DNA of 64,000 nucleotides from Azospirillum sp. RU38E (GCF_900188385.1 NZ_FZOI01000001.1:1-64000); one strand, 5' to 3'; positions 18,808 to 27,741 are shown, counted from the stretch's first letter. The notes: a model not told the origin generated them from the sequence alone. Translations and numbers: made by a program.

Positions 18808-19701
18808 TCACCCCGCTTGGAATGCCGCCATGGCGGCCAGCGCCCATTCGGCGAAGGCTTTCACGGCCGGGCGGCGGAAATGGGCGGGTGGGGCCACCAG
18901 ACTATAGGATTGGTAGATTGCCGCCTGGGGAAAGGGCCGGATCAGCCGGCCCGCCGCCAGATCATCGCGCGACAGGATCGTGTCACCCAGTGCCACGCCC
19001 TGGCCCGCCACCGCCACATCCATGGCGTGGCTGGCATCAAAGAAGCGGGTGCCATGCAGGGGGCGGTTCAGGGTGATGCCGACGGCGGCGAACCAGGCCT
19101 GCCAGGGCAGGTCCGTTTCTTCCAGCAGCAGGTCCATGTCCAGCAAGTCGGCGGGATCGCTGGGCAGCGGGGTCAGGCCGGGGGCGCAGACAGGGAAATT
19201 CTCCACATCCGCCAGCTTGCGCGCCTCCAACCCCGGCCAGGGGCCACTGCCATAGCGGATGCCCAGATCGGCCCCGCCGCGCCGGAAATTCGCTGCCTCC
19301 CGCGTCGCATCGACAATCACCGTCACCCCCGGATGCAGCGCCCGGAACGCGCCCAGCCGGGGCACCAGCCAGCGCTGGGCGAAGGAAGGCTCCACCGACA
19401 GGGTCAGCCTTTGTTCACCCACCGCCGGGGCATCCGGCCGCAGCAGACCGGTGGCGGCATCAATCAGATCAAAGGCCTGGCTGGCCGCATCCCGATAGGC
19501 GCGGCCGGCATCGGTCAGGCTCAGCCCCCGATTATGCCGGTGAAACAGGGGGCAGCCCAGCCAGCCCTCCAGCTCCCTGATCTGGCGGGACAGGGCCGGG
19601 TGGGCCACGTTCAGCTCCTCAGCGGCCCGTGTCAGACTTTCATGCCGCGCCGCCGCTTCGAAGGCGCGCAGCGCCGTCAGGTTCGGCAAACGCCGCATCA
19701 T
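18808..19701 (-). CDS. LysR family regulator, GcvA-like
   Basis: A 297-residue LysR protein. N-terminal HTH: LTALRAFEAAARHESLTRAAEELNVAHPALSRQIRELEGWLG, the GcvA/AmpR-type subgroup. The substrate-binding domain contains LTLSVEPSFAQRWLVPRLGAF and GADLGIRYGSG. It lies 160 bases upstream of trpB on the same strand, so it may read into trpB, but a regulatory link is not shown. LysR genes next to trpB recall TrpI, which however is usually divergent. Effector unknown. Confidence 0.88.
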   Translation of the reverse strand: MMRRLPNLTALRAFEAAARHESLTRAAEELNVAHPALSRQIRELEGWLGCPLFHRHNRGLSLTDAGRAYRDAASQAFDLIDAATGLLRPDAPAVGEQRLTLSVEPSFAQRWLVPRLGAFRALHPGVTVIVDATREAANFRRGGADLGIRYGSGPWPGLEARKLADVENFPVCAPGLTPLPSDPADLLDMDLLLEETDLPWQAWFAAVGITLNRPLHGTRFFDASHAMDVAVAGQGVALGDTILSRDDLAAGRLIRPFPQAAIYQSYSLVAPPAHFRRPAVKAFAEWALAAMAAFQAG

Positions 19702-20029
19702 CTGCTCGATCCGCTGTAACTTTCCGTTACAACGACTGTAGTGAACCGGTCATCGACGTCAAGCCATGATCGCGCCCATGATGGGGAAGAAACGGGCAAG
19801 AACAGCCCATGCACAGGCAGGAGGAAGCCATGGTCACGGCCATTTCAATGGTAAATGCGTTAAATCAGCGCTTCTCGATGCTGTTTTCGCTCCTTTTCTG
19901 CCAGTTTTCGGCCAAAGATCACTCGCACCGGCATTGACAGGCGGGGTATCTTTCCGGCAGTTGAGAACCTCATCTGAAACCGGGTGGCCTGCCGAACTGG
20001 CCACCTGCCATTTGCCGGGATTTGCCAAG
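19702..20029. other. Divergent intergenic region lysR / sapC
   Basis: About 330 bases between the divergent lysR and sapC-like genes. The sapC frame stays open upstream but its sequence there does not look like protein. Promoters for both genes must lie here; LysR boxes (T-N11-A) are expected near 19710-19760, but no single dyad is convincing. Confidence 0.4.
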
Positions 20030-20785
20030 ATGACCGACGTCGACAACGCCGACGCCCCCTCGATGCCGCTGTTCTACACCAACCCGGTTCCCGTGAGCGC
20101 CGAGCGCCATGGCAATTGGAAGGTGAAGAATAACCGCGAATTCCGCTATGCCGCCGATGTGCACGCGGTGCCGATTCTGGCCGAGGAAATCCCGCAGCTG
20201 CAGGCTTTCTACCCGATCGTCTTCACCGGCGGCGACAGCCCGGCCGTGATGGCGCTGCTGGGCCTGCGCGCCGGGCAGAACCTGTTTGTGGACAAGGATG
20301 GCAAGTGGCGCCCCAATACGCTGGTGCCGGCCTATATCCAGCGCTATCCGTTCTTGCTGGTCGAGGTGCCGGAAGACAAGCGCCTGATCCTGATCATGGA
20401 AGAGGACGCCAATCTGGTCGGCCCCGACTATGAGGTGCCGCTGTTCAAGGATGGCCAGGGCACGCCGGAAGGGGAAGAAATCCTCAATTACTGCGTCACC
20501 TTCAACAACTCTGCCCGCCTGACGCAGGAATTCTGCAAGGAATTGGCCGCGCGCGATCTGCTGGTCGATCAGCGCGCCGATGTGGTGACGCCGGGTGGCA
20601 AGCGTCTGTCGCTGTCGGGCTTCCGCATCATCGACGAGCAGAAGTTCAATGCGCTGCCGGACGAAGTGTTCCTGGAATGGCGCAAGCGTAACTGGATCGG
20701 TCTGGTCTATGCCCATTTCGTGTCGCTGGGCCGCTGGCAGTCGCTGATCGACATCCTGAAGGAACACCCGGACGCTGAGGCGTAA
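20030..20785 (+). CDS. SapC family protein
   Basis: A 251-residue protein matching the SapC family: MPLFYTNPVPVSAERHGNWKVKNN near the start, a FYPIVFTGGDSPAVMALLGLRAGQNLFVDKDGKW centre, and a C-terminal FALPDEV-like region (FNALPDEVFLEWRKRNWIGLVYAHFVSLGRW). SapC was named for S-layer protein export-linked genes in Campylobacter; its biochemical role is uncertain. I start at ATG 20030 to match family length, although the ribosome binding site is weak. Confidence 0.85.
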   Translation: MTDVDNADAPSMPLFYTNPVPVSAERHGNWKVKNNREFRYAADVHAVPILAEEIPQLQAFYPIVFTGGDSPAVMALLGLRAGQNLFVDKDGKWRPNTLVPAYIQRYPFLLVEVPEDKRLILIMEEDANLVGPDYEVPLFKDGQGTPEGEEILNYCVTFNNSARLTQEFCKELAARDLLVDQRADVVTPGGKRLSLSGFRIIDEQKFNALPDEVFLEWRKRNWIGLVYAHFVSLGRWQSLIDILKEHPDAEA

Positions 20786-20796
20786 GCATCCGCTTT

Positions 20797-20956
20797 ACAC
20801 CAACCCGCCGAAAGGTTGACCTTTCGGCGGGTTGGAGGCCGGCGACCGCCGGCCCGCCGCACGTGCGGCGCAAGCGAAGGGCGCGGACGCGCCCGCCCGC
20901 CGCATGAGTGAACGAAAAATCTCCCTGGATCGGTCACGATAGAGGGAGATTGGTAT
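20797..20956 (-). repeat. Structured terminal-inverted-repeat element, copy D
   Basis: Full copy in reverse orientation, starting 12 bases after the sapC stop. Read on the minus strand: ATACCAATC, H1, H2 (GGGCGCG / CGCGCCC), H3 palindrome CGCCGCACGTGCGGCG, H4, and H5 with arms CAACCCGCCGAAAGG / complement. Its ATACC end faces that of the next copy, separated by TATT. Confidence 0.9.
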
Positions 20957-20960
20957 TATT

Positions 20961-21109
20961 ATACCAGCGGCACGAAATCATGACCCATGGTCACGCTTTC
21001 GTTCCCCTCAATTGCCGGCGCCAGCATCCGCTGGCTTGGCTACGCGGCATGGGCCGCGCGGCGGCAGTCGCCGCCGTATCAACGGTCAAGAATTTTGACC
21101 GTTGATATT
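20961..21109 (+). repeat. Structured element, copy F1 (divergent)
   Basis: A strongly diverged copy with the same hairpin order. H1 is reduced to TGACC / GGTCA. H2 is CGCCAGC / GCTGGCT-like, H3 is CGCGGC / GCCGCG, H4 is GGCGGC / GCCGCC, and H5 is TATCAACGGTCAA / TTGACCGTTGATA. Almost every stem base differs from copies A-E, yet pairing is kept. Confidence 0.8.
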
Positions 21110-21166
21110 ATACCTCCCCGCCTAAAGCTTGACTTCAGGCGGGGGTCAGGCCGGCGACTGCCGGCC
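21110..21166 (-). repeat. Structured element, fragment F2 (H5-H4 end)
   Basis: Begins ATACC and holds an H5 hairpin (CCCCGCCT / AGGCGGGG with a paired inner AAG / CTT) and H4 (GGCCGGC / GCCGGCC). The rest of the element is lost or unrecognisable. Confidence 0.7.
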
Positions 21167-21191
21167 CATTCTACGCACTGCCCTCAGGATG

Positions 21192-21275
21192 ATTGGCTTG
21201 ACGGGTGGACGAACGCCGGGCTGGCGGTCGCCAGCCCCCAGTCCGCCAAGGGTTGAAACCTTGGCGGACTGGTAT
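21192..21275 (+). repeat. Structured element, fragment F3 (3' part)
   Basis: Contains TTGGCTTGACG, a decayed H3, H4 (GGGCTGGCG / CGCCAGCCC) and H5 (CAGTCCGCCAAGG / CCTTGGCGGACTG), ending GGTAT. The last T is also the first base of the TTA that forms the stop codon of the minus-strand gene next door. Confidence 0.78.
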
Positions 21276-21655
21276 TACTCCGCCGCCACAACCCGCCGGG
21301 GTGGGGTGTAAAGCGTAGCTTTCTTTGGCCGCACTGGCGGCAAGGAATCCTCCACCGGATTACGCAGCCCCTGCTGGCTCAACTCGGCATGTTCGCGTAC
21401 CAGATTGCGCAGAACCGCCCAATGGCGCCGGATGGCATCTTCTACCTCCCGCAGACGGGTGGAGGCCGGCGGCTCGGCAGATTGTGCCGAGAGGGCGGCA
21501 AGAATTTCCCCCAGCGCCACATCGTGCCGGGCATCATCCAGCAGACGCAGCCCGGCCGGCAGACCATCCTTGGGACGGGTCGGCTGGTTTTGTGCGGTCC
21601 GCGGCGCCAACGCGCTTGGTTTGGGGGGGGCGGGGCGGGTAAGGCGGTCATACAT
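21275..21655 (-). CDS. Hypothetical protein, Pro-rich start
   Basis: A 126-residue protein with a proline/alanine-rich N-terminus (PAPPKPSALAP) and a helical core (RLREVEDAIRRHWAVLRNLVREHAELSQQGL) that may form a short coiled coil. No known motif. GGAGATG precedes the ATG at 21655. Its TAA stop overlaps the last base of the adjoining repeat fragment F3. The diguanylate cyclase gene ends 30 bases upstream, so the two may form an operon. Confidence 0.6.
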   Translation of the reverse strand: MYDRLTRPAPPKPSALAPRTAQNQPTRPKDGLPAGLRLLDDARHDVALGEILAALSAQSAEPPASTRLREVEDAIRRHWAVLRNLVREHAELSQQGLRNPVEDSLPPVRPKKATLYTPPRRVVAAE

Positions 21656-21684
21656 GGCGGGCATCTCCCGTTGAAAGCCTACCA

Positions 21685-22440
21685 TTACCTGTGCAAAGGG
21701 TATGCCGCTTCATCGGGTAACCGGGCCACAGCGACCTGATTGCCTCCGGCGCGTTTTGCATCGGCCAGAGCCCGGCCGGCCTGGGCCAGCAACAGGTCAA
21801 GCTTCCCGTTTGCCTGGGCTGACGCGATACCGATGCTGATGGTTATCCCCGTTTCAGCAACCGCAGGGGTACCGGCCGCTTCCGCCCGCACACGCTCCGC
21901 CAGAGCCTCCGCTGCCGGCAGGCTGGTGCCGGGCAGCAGCATGGCAAACTCATCGCCCCCCATGCGGGCCGCCAGGCCCGCACCTTCCAGCTGTTCATAG
22001 AGCGATCGGGCCAAGCTGGTCAGCTGATCATCCCCCGCCAACTGGCCATACCGATCATTGATCTGATGGAACTGGTCAATATCAATCCGCAACAGGCAAA
22101 GCGGCTGCCGCTGGGCTACGCTGGCGGCCAGCGCAGCGGCGGCCTGATCCAGAAAGCTGTGTCGGTTGGGCAGTCCGGTCAGCCCGTCCAGCGCCATCAA
22201 GGCACGGAAATGCCGCTCCAGCGCCTGATGCGCCTGCACCTCCCGCTGTAAGCGCAGCTGCATGGCAGCCAGCCGCATCAGGGCAATGGCGCTGGTCATG
22301 CCCAACAGGATAATGACCAGCATATTGGCCGGCAGCCAGGCTTGCGCATCGCTTGCAACCGACCCGGCCACCGCCTCCGCGTTTGCGCTGCCTGATGGCA
22401 GCGTCGCCACCAGCAGGCCCGACAGCAGGCAGGCGACCAT
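21685..22440 (-). CDS. Diguanylate cyclase, membrane-anchored GGDEF protein
   Basis: A 251-residue protein that makes cyclic di-GMP. An N-terminal signal-like segment (MVACLLSGLLVATLPSGSANA) and one membrane helix (MLVIILLGMTSAIALM) lead into a GGDEF domain: DGLTGLPNRHSF, DIDQFHQINDRYG, and an intact active site RMGGDEFAML. No RxxD inhibitory site stands out at the expected place before GGDEF (residues are YEQLEGAGLAAR). GGAAG precedes ATG 22440; starts at 22455 and 22494 are possible. No sensory domain is present, so input may come through the membrane segment. Confidence 0.9.
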   Translation of the reverse strand: MVACLLSGLLVATLPSGSANAEAVAGSVASDAQAWLPANMLVIILLGMTSAIALMRLAAMQLRLQREVQAHQALERHFRALMALDGLTGLPNRHSFLDQAAAALAASVAQRQPLCLLRIDIDQFHQINDRYGQLAGDDQLTSLARSLYEQLEGAGLAARMGGDEFAMLLPGTSLPAAEALAERVRAEAAGTPAVAETGITISIGIASAQANGKLDLLLAQAGRALADAKRAGGNQVAVARLPDEAAYPLHR

Positions 22441-22563
22441 GGATCGTACTTCCATGCGGTGCTGCTGTCGGTTATGGATTGGGGTGTGGATCATTGCATA
22501 CCGCGTCGTGAGAATGCGGTAAGTATTGCCAGATATGATTGCGGTTTAAAGTGCGGAAATCTG

Positions 22564-23088
22564 TTAGCTGCGCTTTTCGTCGCTTTCGCCCAGATTATCC
22601 ATCAATCCCGCCGGTTCGGCCTTGTCTGCATCGGGGCGGGCCATGATCTCTGTGCCCCAGTCGGCGATCAGCAGGGCGCGGCGTTCCTCCAGCTCCTTGA
22701 TCTTGGATTGGGCGCGCAGGCTGGCCACCGCCACCACGATCTGGGGAATGAAGAAATACATCAGCCAGCCCAGGGCCGCCGCCCCGAACATCACCAGCCA
22801 GGTATGGGGCGTGGTCAGCATCCGCATGGCCAGGGTCACCGTGTGCCCCTGTTGCCAGAGCTGGACGATGAAGGGCGCCACCCCGCAGAGATTCATCGCC
22901 CCCACCGTCAGGGCGGCCGATTTTTCCGTGTCACGATCCACGATGATGGCGACAATGGTGGGAATCAGCCCGGCGATCAGCAACATGCTGGTCGGCAGAA
23001 CGACCAGGGCGGCTGGCAGCAGCAGGATCAGCAGCGTCATCAGACCGCGCCCGCCCCGGCGTTTGCGCCGCTGGTAGCTGTAGGTCAT
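22564..23088 (-). CDS. Membrane protein coupled to the pseudokinase
   Basis: A 174-residue inner-membrane protein. The basic start (MTYSYQRRKRRGGRG) is followed by two close hydrophobic segments (LMTLLILLLPAALVVLPTSMLLIAGLIPTIVAIIV) and two more at about 65-120. A charged cytoplasmic helix (LRAQSKIKELEERRALLIADWG) ends the protein. It begins 5 bases after the stop of the pseudokinase gene, so the two are almost certainly translated together and may form a complex. No family recognised. Confidence 0.72.
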   Translation of the reverse strand: MTYSYQRRKRRGGRGLMTLLILLLPAALVVLPTSMLLIAGLIPTIVAIIVDRDTEKSAALTVGAMNLCGVAPFIVQLWQQGHTVTLAMRMLTTPHTWLVMFGAAALGWLMYFFIPQIVVAVASLRAQSKIKELEERRALLIADWGTEIMARPDADKAEPAGLMDNLGESDEKRS

Positions 23089-23093
23089 GCCGC

Positions 23094-25052
23094 TTACCCT
23101 TTCAGCATGAAGATGATGGTGCCGATCAGGGTCAGCCCGGCAATGACGGAGGTGACGATGGCCGCCACCTGCTTGCCCGCATGATCGGCGGCATCGGAAC
23201 GGACATAGGCACCGGATTTCAGCTGTTCGATCTGCCGGGTCAGGTTTTCATATTGCCGCATCGCGGTCAGGAAACCCTTATCGTCGGCGCGAATCGCCTC
23301 GATGTTATCGACGATGCGGACCAGCGCTTCCAGCACACCCTCGCGGGCGGCCTGCGCCACCTCCGCCTTCATCCGCTCCCGCGTTTCCCGATTCTTGAAA
23401 CGTTTGAATACCGGGTCCATCAGGCTGACCAGCCAGCCGCAGAGATTGGGCAGACGCGCCGGCCCGAACCTGTCCTGCACATCGGCCAGGATACTGATAA
23501 TGGCGATCATCCGCCGGGCCGGATCCTGCTGGCCGGCCAGCGGGTTCAACAGCCGGTCATTCAGCTTTTTGTGATGGGTGGTGATGAAGCCGATGACATG
23601 GCGATCCACCGGATCGCGGCCCCGCGACGGCTTGGTGGCCAGATGGTCCAGCGCGCTCAACAGCTCCGCCGGGGTCAGCGCATAATAATCGCGGATCGCC
23701 GGCGACAGGCAGGGGCAGGCCGGGCACAGCTCATACAGGATGCGTTCGATCCCGAACCCCATGCCGACATGTTCCAGCAGCGCACGGAACCCGTCGAACG
23801 ACTGGATCAGCGGCACATATTCGGGGCGGAAATCGCTCTGGCAATTCACCCAGAACATGGGCAACTGCGACAGCACCAGTTCGGCATAGGGCTGAACGCT
23901 GGCATTCTGCCACACTGCCTCCGCCAGGGCGGGGCCCAGCCCGTCCGGCATCACCGATATGCCGCGATAGCGGATGGGGGAGACGGGGTCCAATGCCGTG
24001 GTGACACGGGCGACCAGCTTGTCTTCCTGGGTGGCGTTGCGGCCACCGACAGAGGCGGAGGTGATGGCCGTCTGCACCAGCTCCGCCCGCGTCTCATCGC
24101 CTACGGCGCGACGCACCCATTTTTCCACATCGCCCCGTTCGATCAGCGGGGCGGCGGCTGCACTGTTGCGGGCCAGCGCATGGGCCAGGGAGCGGCAATG
24201 CATCAGCTGCTCCCCCTGGAATTCAAAGGGCCGCGCGCCCCGGCGCGGCACCTGGGGCTGTTTGGGCGACAGGCGCCGGCCTTGCAGCCACAGGTCCAGG
24301 TCTGACAAGGTCCAGCGCTGCTTGGGATCATCCGTCATCAGGCCGCGCAACGGCTCCAGCAGCCCCTGCGGCAGGCGCAGATGCCCGGTCAGCGCCGGAT
24401 AGGTGCCCTTGTCCATCTTCAGGCGCAGGACGGCGTCATCATCCATCTCGGGCAACGGCGTGCGGCCCAGATGCAGCACCAGCAGGGTGACGCCCAGGGC
24501 ATAGAGATCATCGCCGACCGTCCCCGGCCCGCGCCCCGCCGGCTGGGCCAGGGAGCGCTCGATGGTTTCCAGCAGGACCGGCTGACCGTAACCGGCGGGG
24601 GTGGAAAGGCAATCGCCCAGCATCACCACACCCGAGCTCGGTTCCTTGAAGAACAGGTTGGTCGGGCGGATGGCGCCGCAGGTCATGCCCCGGGCATTCA
24701 TTTCCCGCAGAGCATAGAGCAACGTGGGCATCAGCCCGCGCACGATCTGATCGTCGCTGAACGGCTCCCGCATATCCGCCAGGGCATTCATCACCCGCCG
24801 CCCGCCCGGCCGTTCATAGATCAGCACAAAGCGTCGCCGTCCCTCCGGTGTCCATTCCACCGTGCCCCAATCCAGCAGGCGCAGCACCACCGGATTATCG
24901 ATGGAGCGGAAGCTGCTCATCATATCAATGCGTGCCGGCACCGGCCGGTCCGTGACGATGGCGAAACATTCCGTCTTGCGATCACGGTTGATGCGGGCGG
25001 CATAGGCGGCGCCACCCGGCGAATCCAGCCCCGGCAGGGGGGATGCGGGCAT
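23094..25052 (-). CDS. Protein kinase-like protein, probable pseudokinase, C-terminal membrane anchor
   Basis: A 652-residue protein with a kinase fold at residues 30-215. The HRDLKPxN position reads CGAIRPTNLFF (125-135), so the catalytic Asp is absent. The DFG position reads LGDC, and the beta-3 lysine is not seen in the N-lobe. The F-helix region DDLYALGVTLLVLHLGRTPL is well kept. A large helical region follows (CPACPCLS, LNDRLLNPLAGQQDPARR), and a single TM helix (IVTSVIAGLTLIGTIIFML) ends it. ATG 25052 has a weak GAGA site; ATG 25157 would add 35 residues. A signalling or scaffold role is inferred. Confidence 0.78.
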   Translation of the reverse strand: MPASPLPGLDSPGGAAYAARINRDRKTECFAIVTDRPVPARIDMMSSFRSIDNPVVLRLLDWGTVEWTPEGRRRFVLIYERPGGRRVMNALADMREPFSDDQIVRGLMPTLLYALREMNARGMTCGAIRPTNLFFKEPSSGVVMLGDCLSTPAGYGQPVLLETIERSLAQPAGRGPGTVGDDLYALGVTLLVLHLGRTPLPEMDDDAVLRLKMDKGTYPALTGHLRLPQGLLEPLRGLMTDDPKQRWTLSDLDLWLQGRRLSPKQPQVPRRGARPFEFQGEQLMHCRSLAHALARNSAAAAPLIERGDVEKWVRRAVGDETRAELVQTAITSASVGGRNATQEDKLVARVTTALDPVSPIRYRGISVMPDGLGPALAEAVWQNASVQPYAELVLSQLPMFWVNCQSDFRPEYVPLIQSFDGFRALLEHVGMGFGIERILYELCPACPCLSPAIRDYYALTPAELLSALDHLATKPSRGRDPVDRHVIGFITTHHKKLNDRLLNPLAGQQDPARRMIAIISILADVQDRFGPARLPNLCGWLVSLMDPVFKRFKNRETRERMKAEVAQAAREGVLEALVRIVDNIEAIRADDKGFLTAMRQYENLTRQIEQLKSGAYVRSDAADHAGKQVAAIVTSVIAGLTLIGTIIFMLKG

Positions 25053-25302
25053 GATCTCGCATCGCCCGCCCAGATCGACCGGCGGGTGGGCATTTTCCGC
25101 GCGTCCCACGGGGCTTGCCCGGGATGCCTGGTCTTCGATCTCGGCGCTGGCGGCCATGCTTGTCTGCGGTATCCGGCAAGGGGGTGGCGGACATCCCCGC
25201 CCCGCATCGGATCATGGCAAACCGTTCGCCTTTGCACAATGGCGACGCGAAGGGCCCGATGACCTGTTACGATTATCGGCGCGCCTACAGGGATCGGCCA
25301 AT

Positions 25303-25331
25303 ACCAACGATCATAATTCATGACGGTTGGT
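25303..25331. promoter_or_regulatory. Inverted repeat in the pseudokinase / HRDC divergent region
   Basis: ACCAACGATCAT and ATGACGGTTGGT form a near-perfect dyad (10 of 12 pairs) around AATTC, in the 450-base gap between the two divergent genes. It could be an operator. No regulator gene is adjacent. Confidence 0.4.
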
Positions 25332-25502
25332 GCGGCGGTTTCCTCCGCCGGGGCCGTTCGCTTTTGGGAAAGCACTGAAGCGACAATTCCCATACGGAAG
25401 GTGATGCCACTGTCATAGTCTAAGGATATAGTGACGGACTATACTCCAGGAACGCGGGTCATGCCCCCGGACCGGGCAGCCCTTCCAACATGGATGCGCA
25501 GC

Positions 25503-25919
25503 ATGAATCTGGAATTCCGTACTTTCACGATCCGGGACACGCAGACAGAGGAGGATGAGCAGCGGATTGCCCATTTCCTGCGTTCGGTGGAAACGGAGCG
25601 GATTGACACCGCCTATGTCCCCGGCGGCTGGCGCATTCTGATCCATTACCGCGACCTGCGCCGCAAGGAGGAGCAGGCCCAGATCGAAACCGCCATCCAG
25701 GCGGCGCTGAACAGCTGGCGGGCCGAAATGGCGCGCAATCTGGGAATCGACAAGGAAACGGTGCTGCCCGGCTCCCTGGTGGCGGAGATCGCCCGTTACG
25801 CCCCGACGACAGAGGTGGAACTGTCGGTGATCGCCAATGCGTCAGGTGTGAATATGCGCGAACGCGGTGCGGAGATCGTCCGCGTTGTCCGCCAGACCAT
25901 GGAAGATTTGACCGATTGA
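25503..25919 (+). CDS. HRDC-like domain protein
   Basis: A 138-residue protein. After FRTFTIRDTQTEEDEQRIAHFLRSVETERIDTAYVPGGWRILIHYRD, a helical C-terminal domain resembles HRDC (LVAEIARYAPTTEVELSVIANASGVNMRERGAEIVRVVRQTMEDL). HRDC domains bind nucleic acid in RecQ and RNase D. The stand-alone form is known in alphaproteobacteria without a defined role. I start at ATG 25503 where conservation is expected to begin; a GTG at 25431 has a better ribosome binding site (AAGGA) and is a real alternative. Confidence 0.72.
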   Translation: MNLEFRTFTIRDTQTEEDEQRIAHFLRSVETERIDTAYVPGGWRILIHYRDLRRKEEQAQIETAIQAALNSWRAEMARNLGIDKETVLPGSLVAEIARYAPTTEVELSVIANASGVNMRERGAEIVRVVRQTMEDLTD

Positions 25920-25968
25920 TCTGTCGGCAAACCCGGCGGCCGGCTGCGGCCGCCGGGTGGAACGGTCA

Positions 25969-26514
25969 TCAATCTTCCAGCTTTTCATCCGGGCGCACGC
26001 CCCAGAAATCGCCGCGTTCCATCCAGCCGTTATAGCCCTGGATTTCCACCTCGCACCAATCCCCCTTGCAGGAAACCAACCGCCCCATCACGCCCGGTTC
26101 CGCCTGGGCCACGGCGGCGGCACTGCTGTTGGGCCGTTCCCGGATGGTGCGGATTTCCTTGGTCACCACCAGGGTGCGGCGGCCTGATAGCATGGATTGA
26201 TGCACCCAGCCCTGGGTGCCATCCACATCGCGGATGCGCCGCCAGGTGTCGAACTCCGCCGTGATCTCCACAGGCATCCCGGCGCGCACGAACACCCATT
26301 CAATGGGATAGGCCCGGCCGGGACCGGCGCGCACATTCACCTCGTTCGAGCGCAGGGAGACAAAGCGCGGCACCGGCAGGCCGCTGCGCACGATCATATC
26401 CTTGCGCGGGTCTGTCTCCTGGGCGTTGGTGAGGGTGGGGGACAGCCAGGACAGCAGCAGGATGGCCGCCAGCAGCAAAGGCCGCCCCCAACCCTGTCGT
26501 GTCCGGTCACGCAT
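25969..26514 (-). CDS. Secreted bacterial SH3-domain protein
   Basis: A 181-residue protein with a signal peptide (RPLLLAAILLLSWLSPTLTNA) and two SH3-like units. The first is VSLRSNEVNVRAGPGRAYPIEWVFVRAGMPVEITAEFDTWRRIRDVDGTQGWVHQSML. The second is IRERPNSSAAAVAQAEPGVMGRLVSCKGDWCEVEIQGYNGWMER. The paired Cys may form a disulphide. Bacterial SH3 domains in the periplasm usually bind peptidoglycan. The ATG at 26514 fits the signal peptide. It is divergent from the dehydrogenase gene. Confidence 0.88.
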   Translation of the reverse strand: MRDRTRQGWGRPLLLAAILLLSWLSPTLTNAQETDPRKDMIVRSGLPVPRFVSLRSNEVNVRAGPGRAYPIEWVFVRAGMPVEITAEFDTWRRIRDVDGTQGWVHQSMLSGRRTLVVTKEIRTIRERPNSSAAAVAQAEPGVMGRLVSCKGDWCEVEIQGYNGWMERGDFWGVRPDEKLED

Positions 26515-26751
26515 TCCTATGCCCTTGAAAACACCCAAACCCGGCCCCAGCATTCTTGCGGAAGGGATATATCACCCAAGCATTCGTCCTTTGTGCCGCC
26601 CGACAGTTCCCCGGTCAAGCCTTCGACGCGGATTATCTTTTGACGGTACCGGCTGCGCACCCCGCGCCCGCCTGGACAGTTCCGCCCCCGCTTGCTACTG
26701 CTAAGCGAAAGCCGCCCCCTGCGGACCTGCGGCAATCAGGGAGATGACAGC

Positions 26752-27741
26752 ATGGCCGAGCGTAAGAAGCCCCTCATCATCGTCACCCGCAAATTGCCTG
26801 ATGCGATTGAAACCCGGATGATGGAGCTGTTCAACGCGCGGCTGAACCTGGATGATCATCCGCTGAGCCGTGATGAACTGCGCCAGGCGGTGGAGACGGC
26901 GGATGTGCTGGTGCCCACCGTCACCGACACGATTGACGAGGCGCTGATCAGCCAGGCCGGGCCGCAATTGAAGCTGATCGCCAATTTCGGCAATGGCGTG
27001 GACCATATCGACCTGCGTGCCGCGCGGGCGCGCGGCATCACCGTCACCAACACGCCGGGTGTGCTGACCGAAGATACGGCCGACATGACCATGGCCCTGA
27101 TCCTGGCCACGGCGCGCCGCCTGTCAGAGGGGGAGCGGCTGGTGCGGGCGGGCCAGTGGACAGGGTGGGCACCGACCGTCATGCTGGGCGCGCGGCTGGC
27201 CGGCAAACGGCTGGGCATTATCGGCATGGGCCGCATCGGTCAGGCCGTGGCCCGCCGGGCCAAGGCCTTCGGCCTGTCCATCCATTATCATAATCGTAAA
27301 TCCGTGCATCCCCAGGTGGAGGCGGAACTGGACGCCACCTATTGGGAAAGCCTGGACCAGATGCTGGCGCGCATGGATATCATCGCCGTCACCTGCCCGC
27401 GCACGCCGGCGACATATCACCTGCTGAATGCCCGCCGGCTGGGCCTGCTGAAATCCAGTGCCATCCTGGTGAATATCAGCCGCGGGCAGGTGGTGGAGGA
27501 AGAGACCCTGGCCCGGATGCTGCAGATGAAGGAAATCGCCGGCGCCGGGCTGGATGTCTATGAGGATGAACCGAACATCAATCCCAAGCTGCTGAAGCTG
27601 GATAATGTGGTGCTGCTGCCGCATATGGGCTCCGCCACCATCGAGGGGCGGCTGGATATGGGGGAAAAGGTGATCGTCAACATCAAGACCTTCGTTGACG
27701 GGCACACCCCACGCGACCGCGTGCTGGAAATGATGTTTTGA
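26752..27741 (+). CDS. 2-hydroxyacid dehydrogenase, glyoxylate/hydroxypyruvate reductase-like
   Basis: A 329-residue NAD(P)-dependent D-2-hydroxyacid dehydrogenase. The Rossmann motif is GIIGMGRIGQAVARRAKAFG. The substrate loop is NFGNGVDHIDLRAARARGI. Catalytic Arg is in NISRGQVVEEETL, Glu in DVYEDEP, and His in LLPHMGSATIEGR. The HMGSAT ending is typical of glyoxylate/hydroxypyruvate reductases (GhrB/GyaR). AGGGAGATGACAGC precedes the ATG. The exact substrate is inferred. Confidence 0.92.
   Translation: MAERKKPLIIVTRKLPDAIETRMMELFNARLNLDDHPLSRDELRQAVETADVLVPTVTDTIDEALISQAGPQLKLIANFGNGVDHIDLRAARARGITVTNTPGVLTEDTADMTMALILATARRLSEGERLVRAGQWTGWAPTVMLGARLAGKRLGIIGMGRIGQAVARRAKAFGLSIHYHNRKSVHPQVEAELDATYWESLDQMLARMDIIAVTCPRTPATYHLLNARRLGLLKSSAILVNISRGQVVEEETLARMLQMKEIAGAGLDVYEDEPNINPKLLKLDNVVLLPHMGSATIEGRLDMGEKVIVNIKTFVDGHTPRDRVLEMMF

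Noticed and set aside
19766-20029. Upstream extension of the SapC-like frame
   Set aside because: The added residues are unlike SapC proteins, and the family start motif begins just after ATG 20030.
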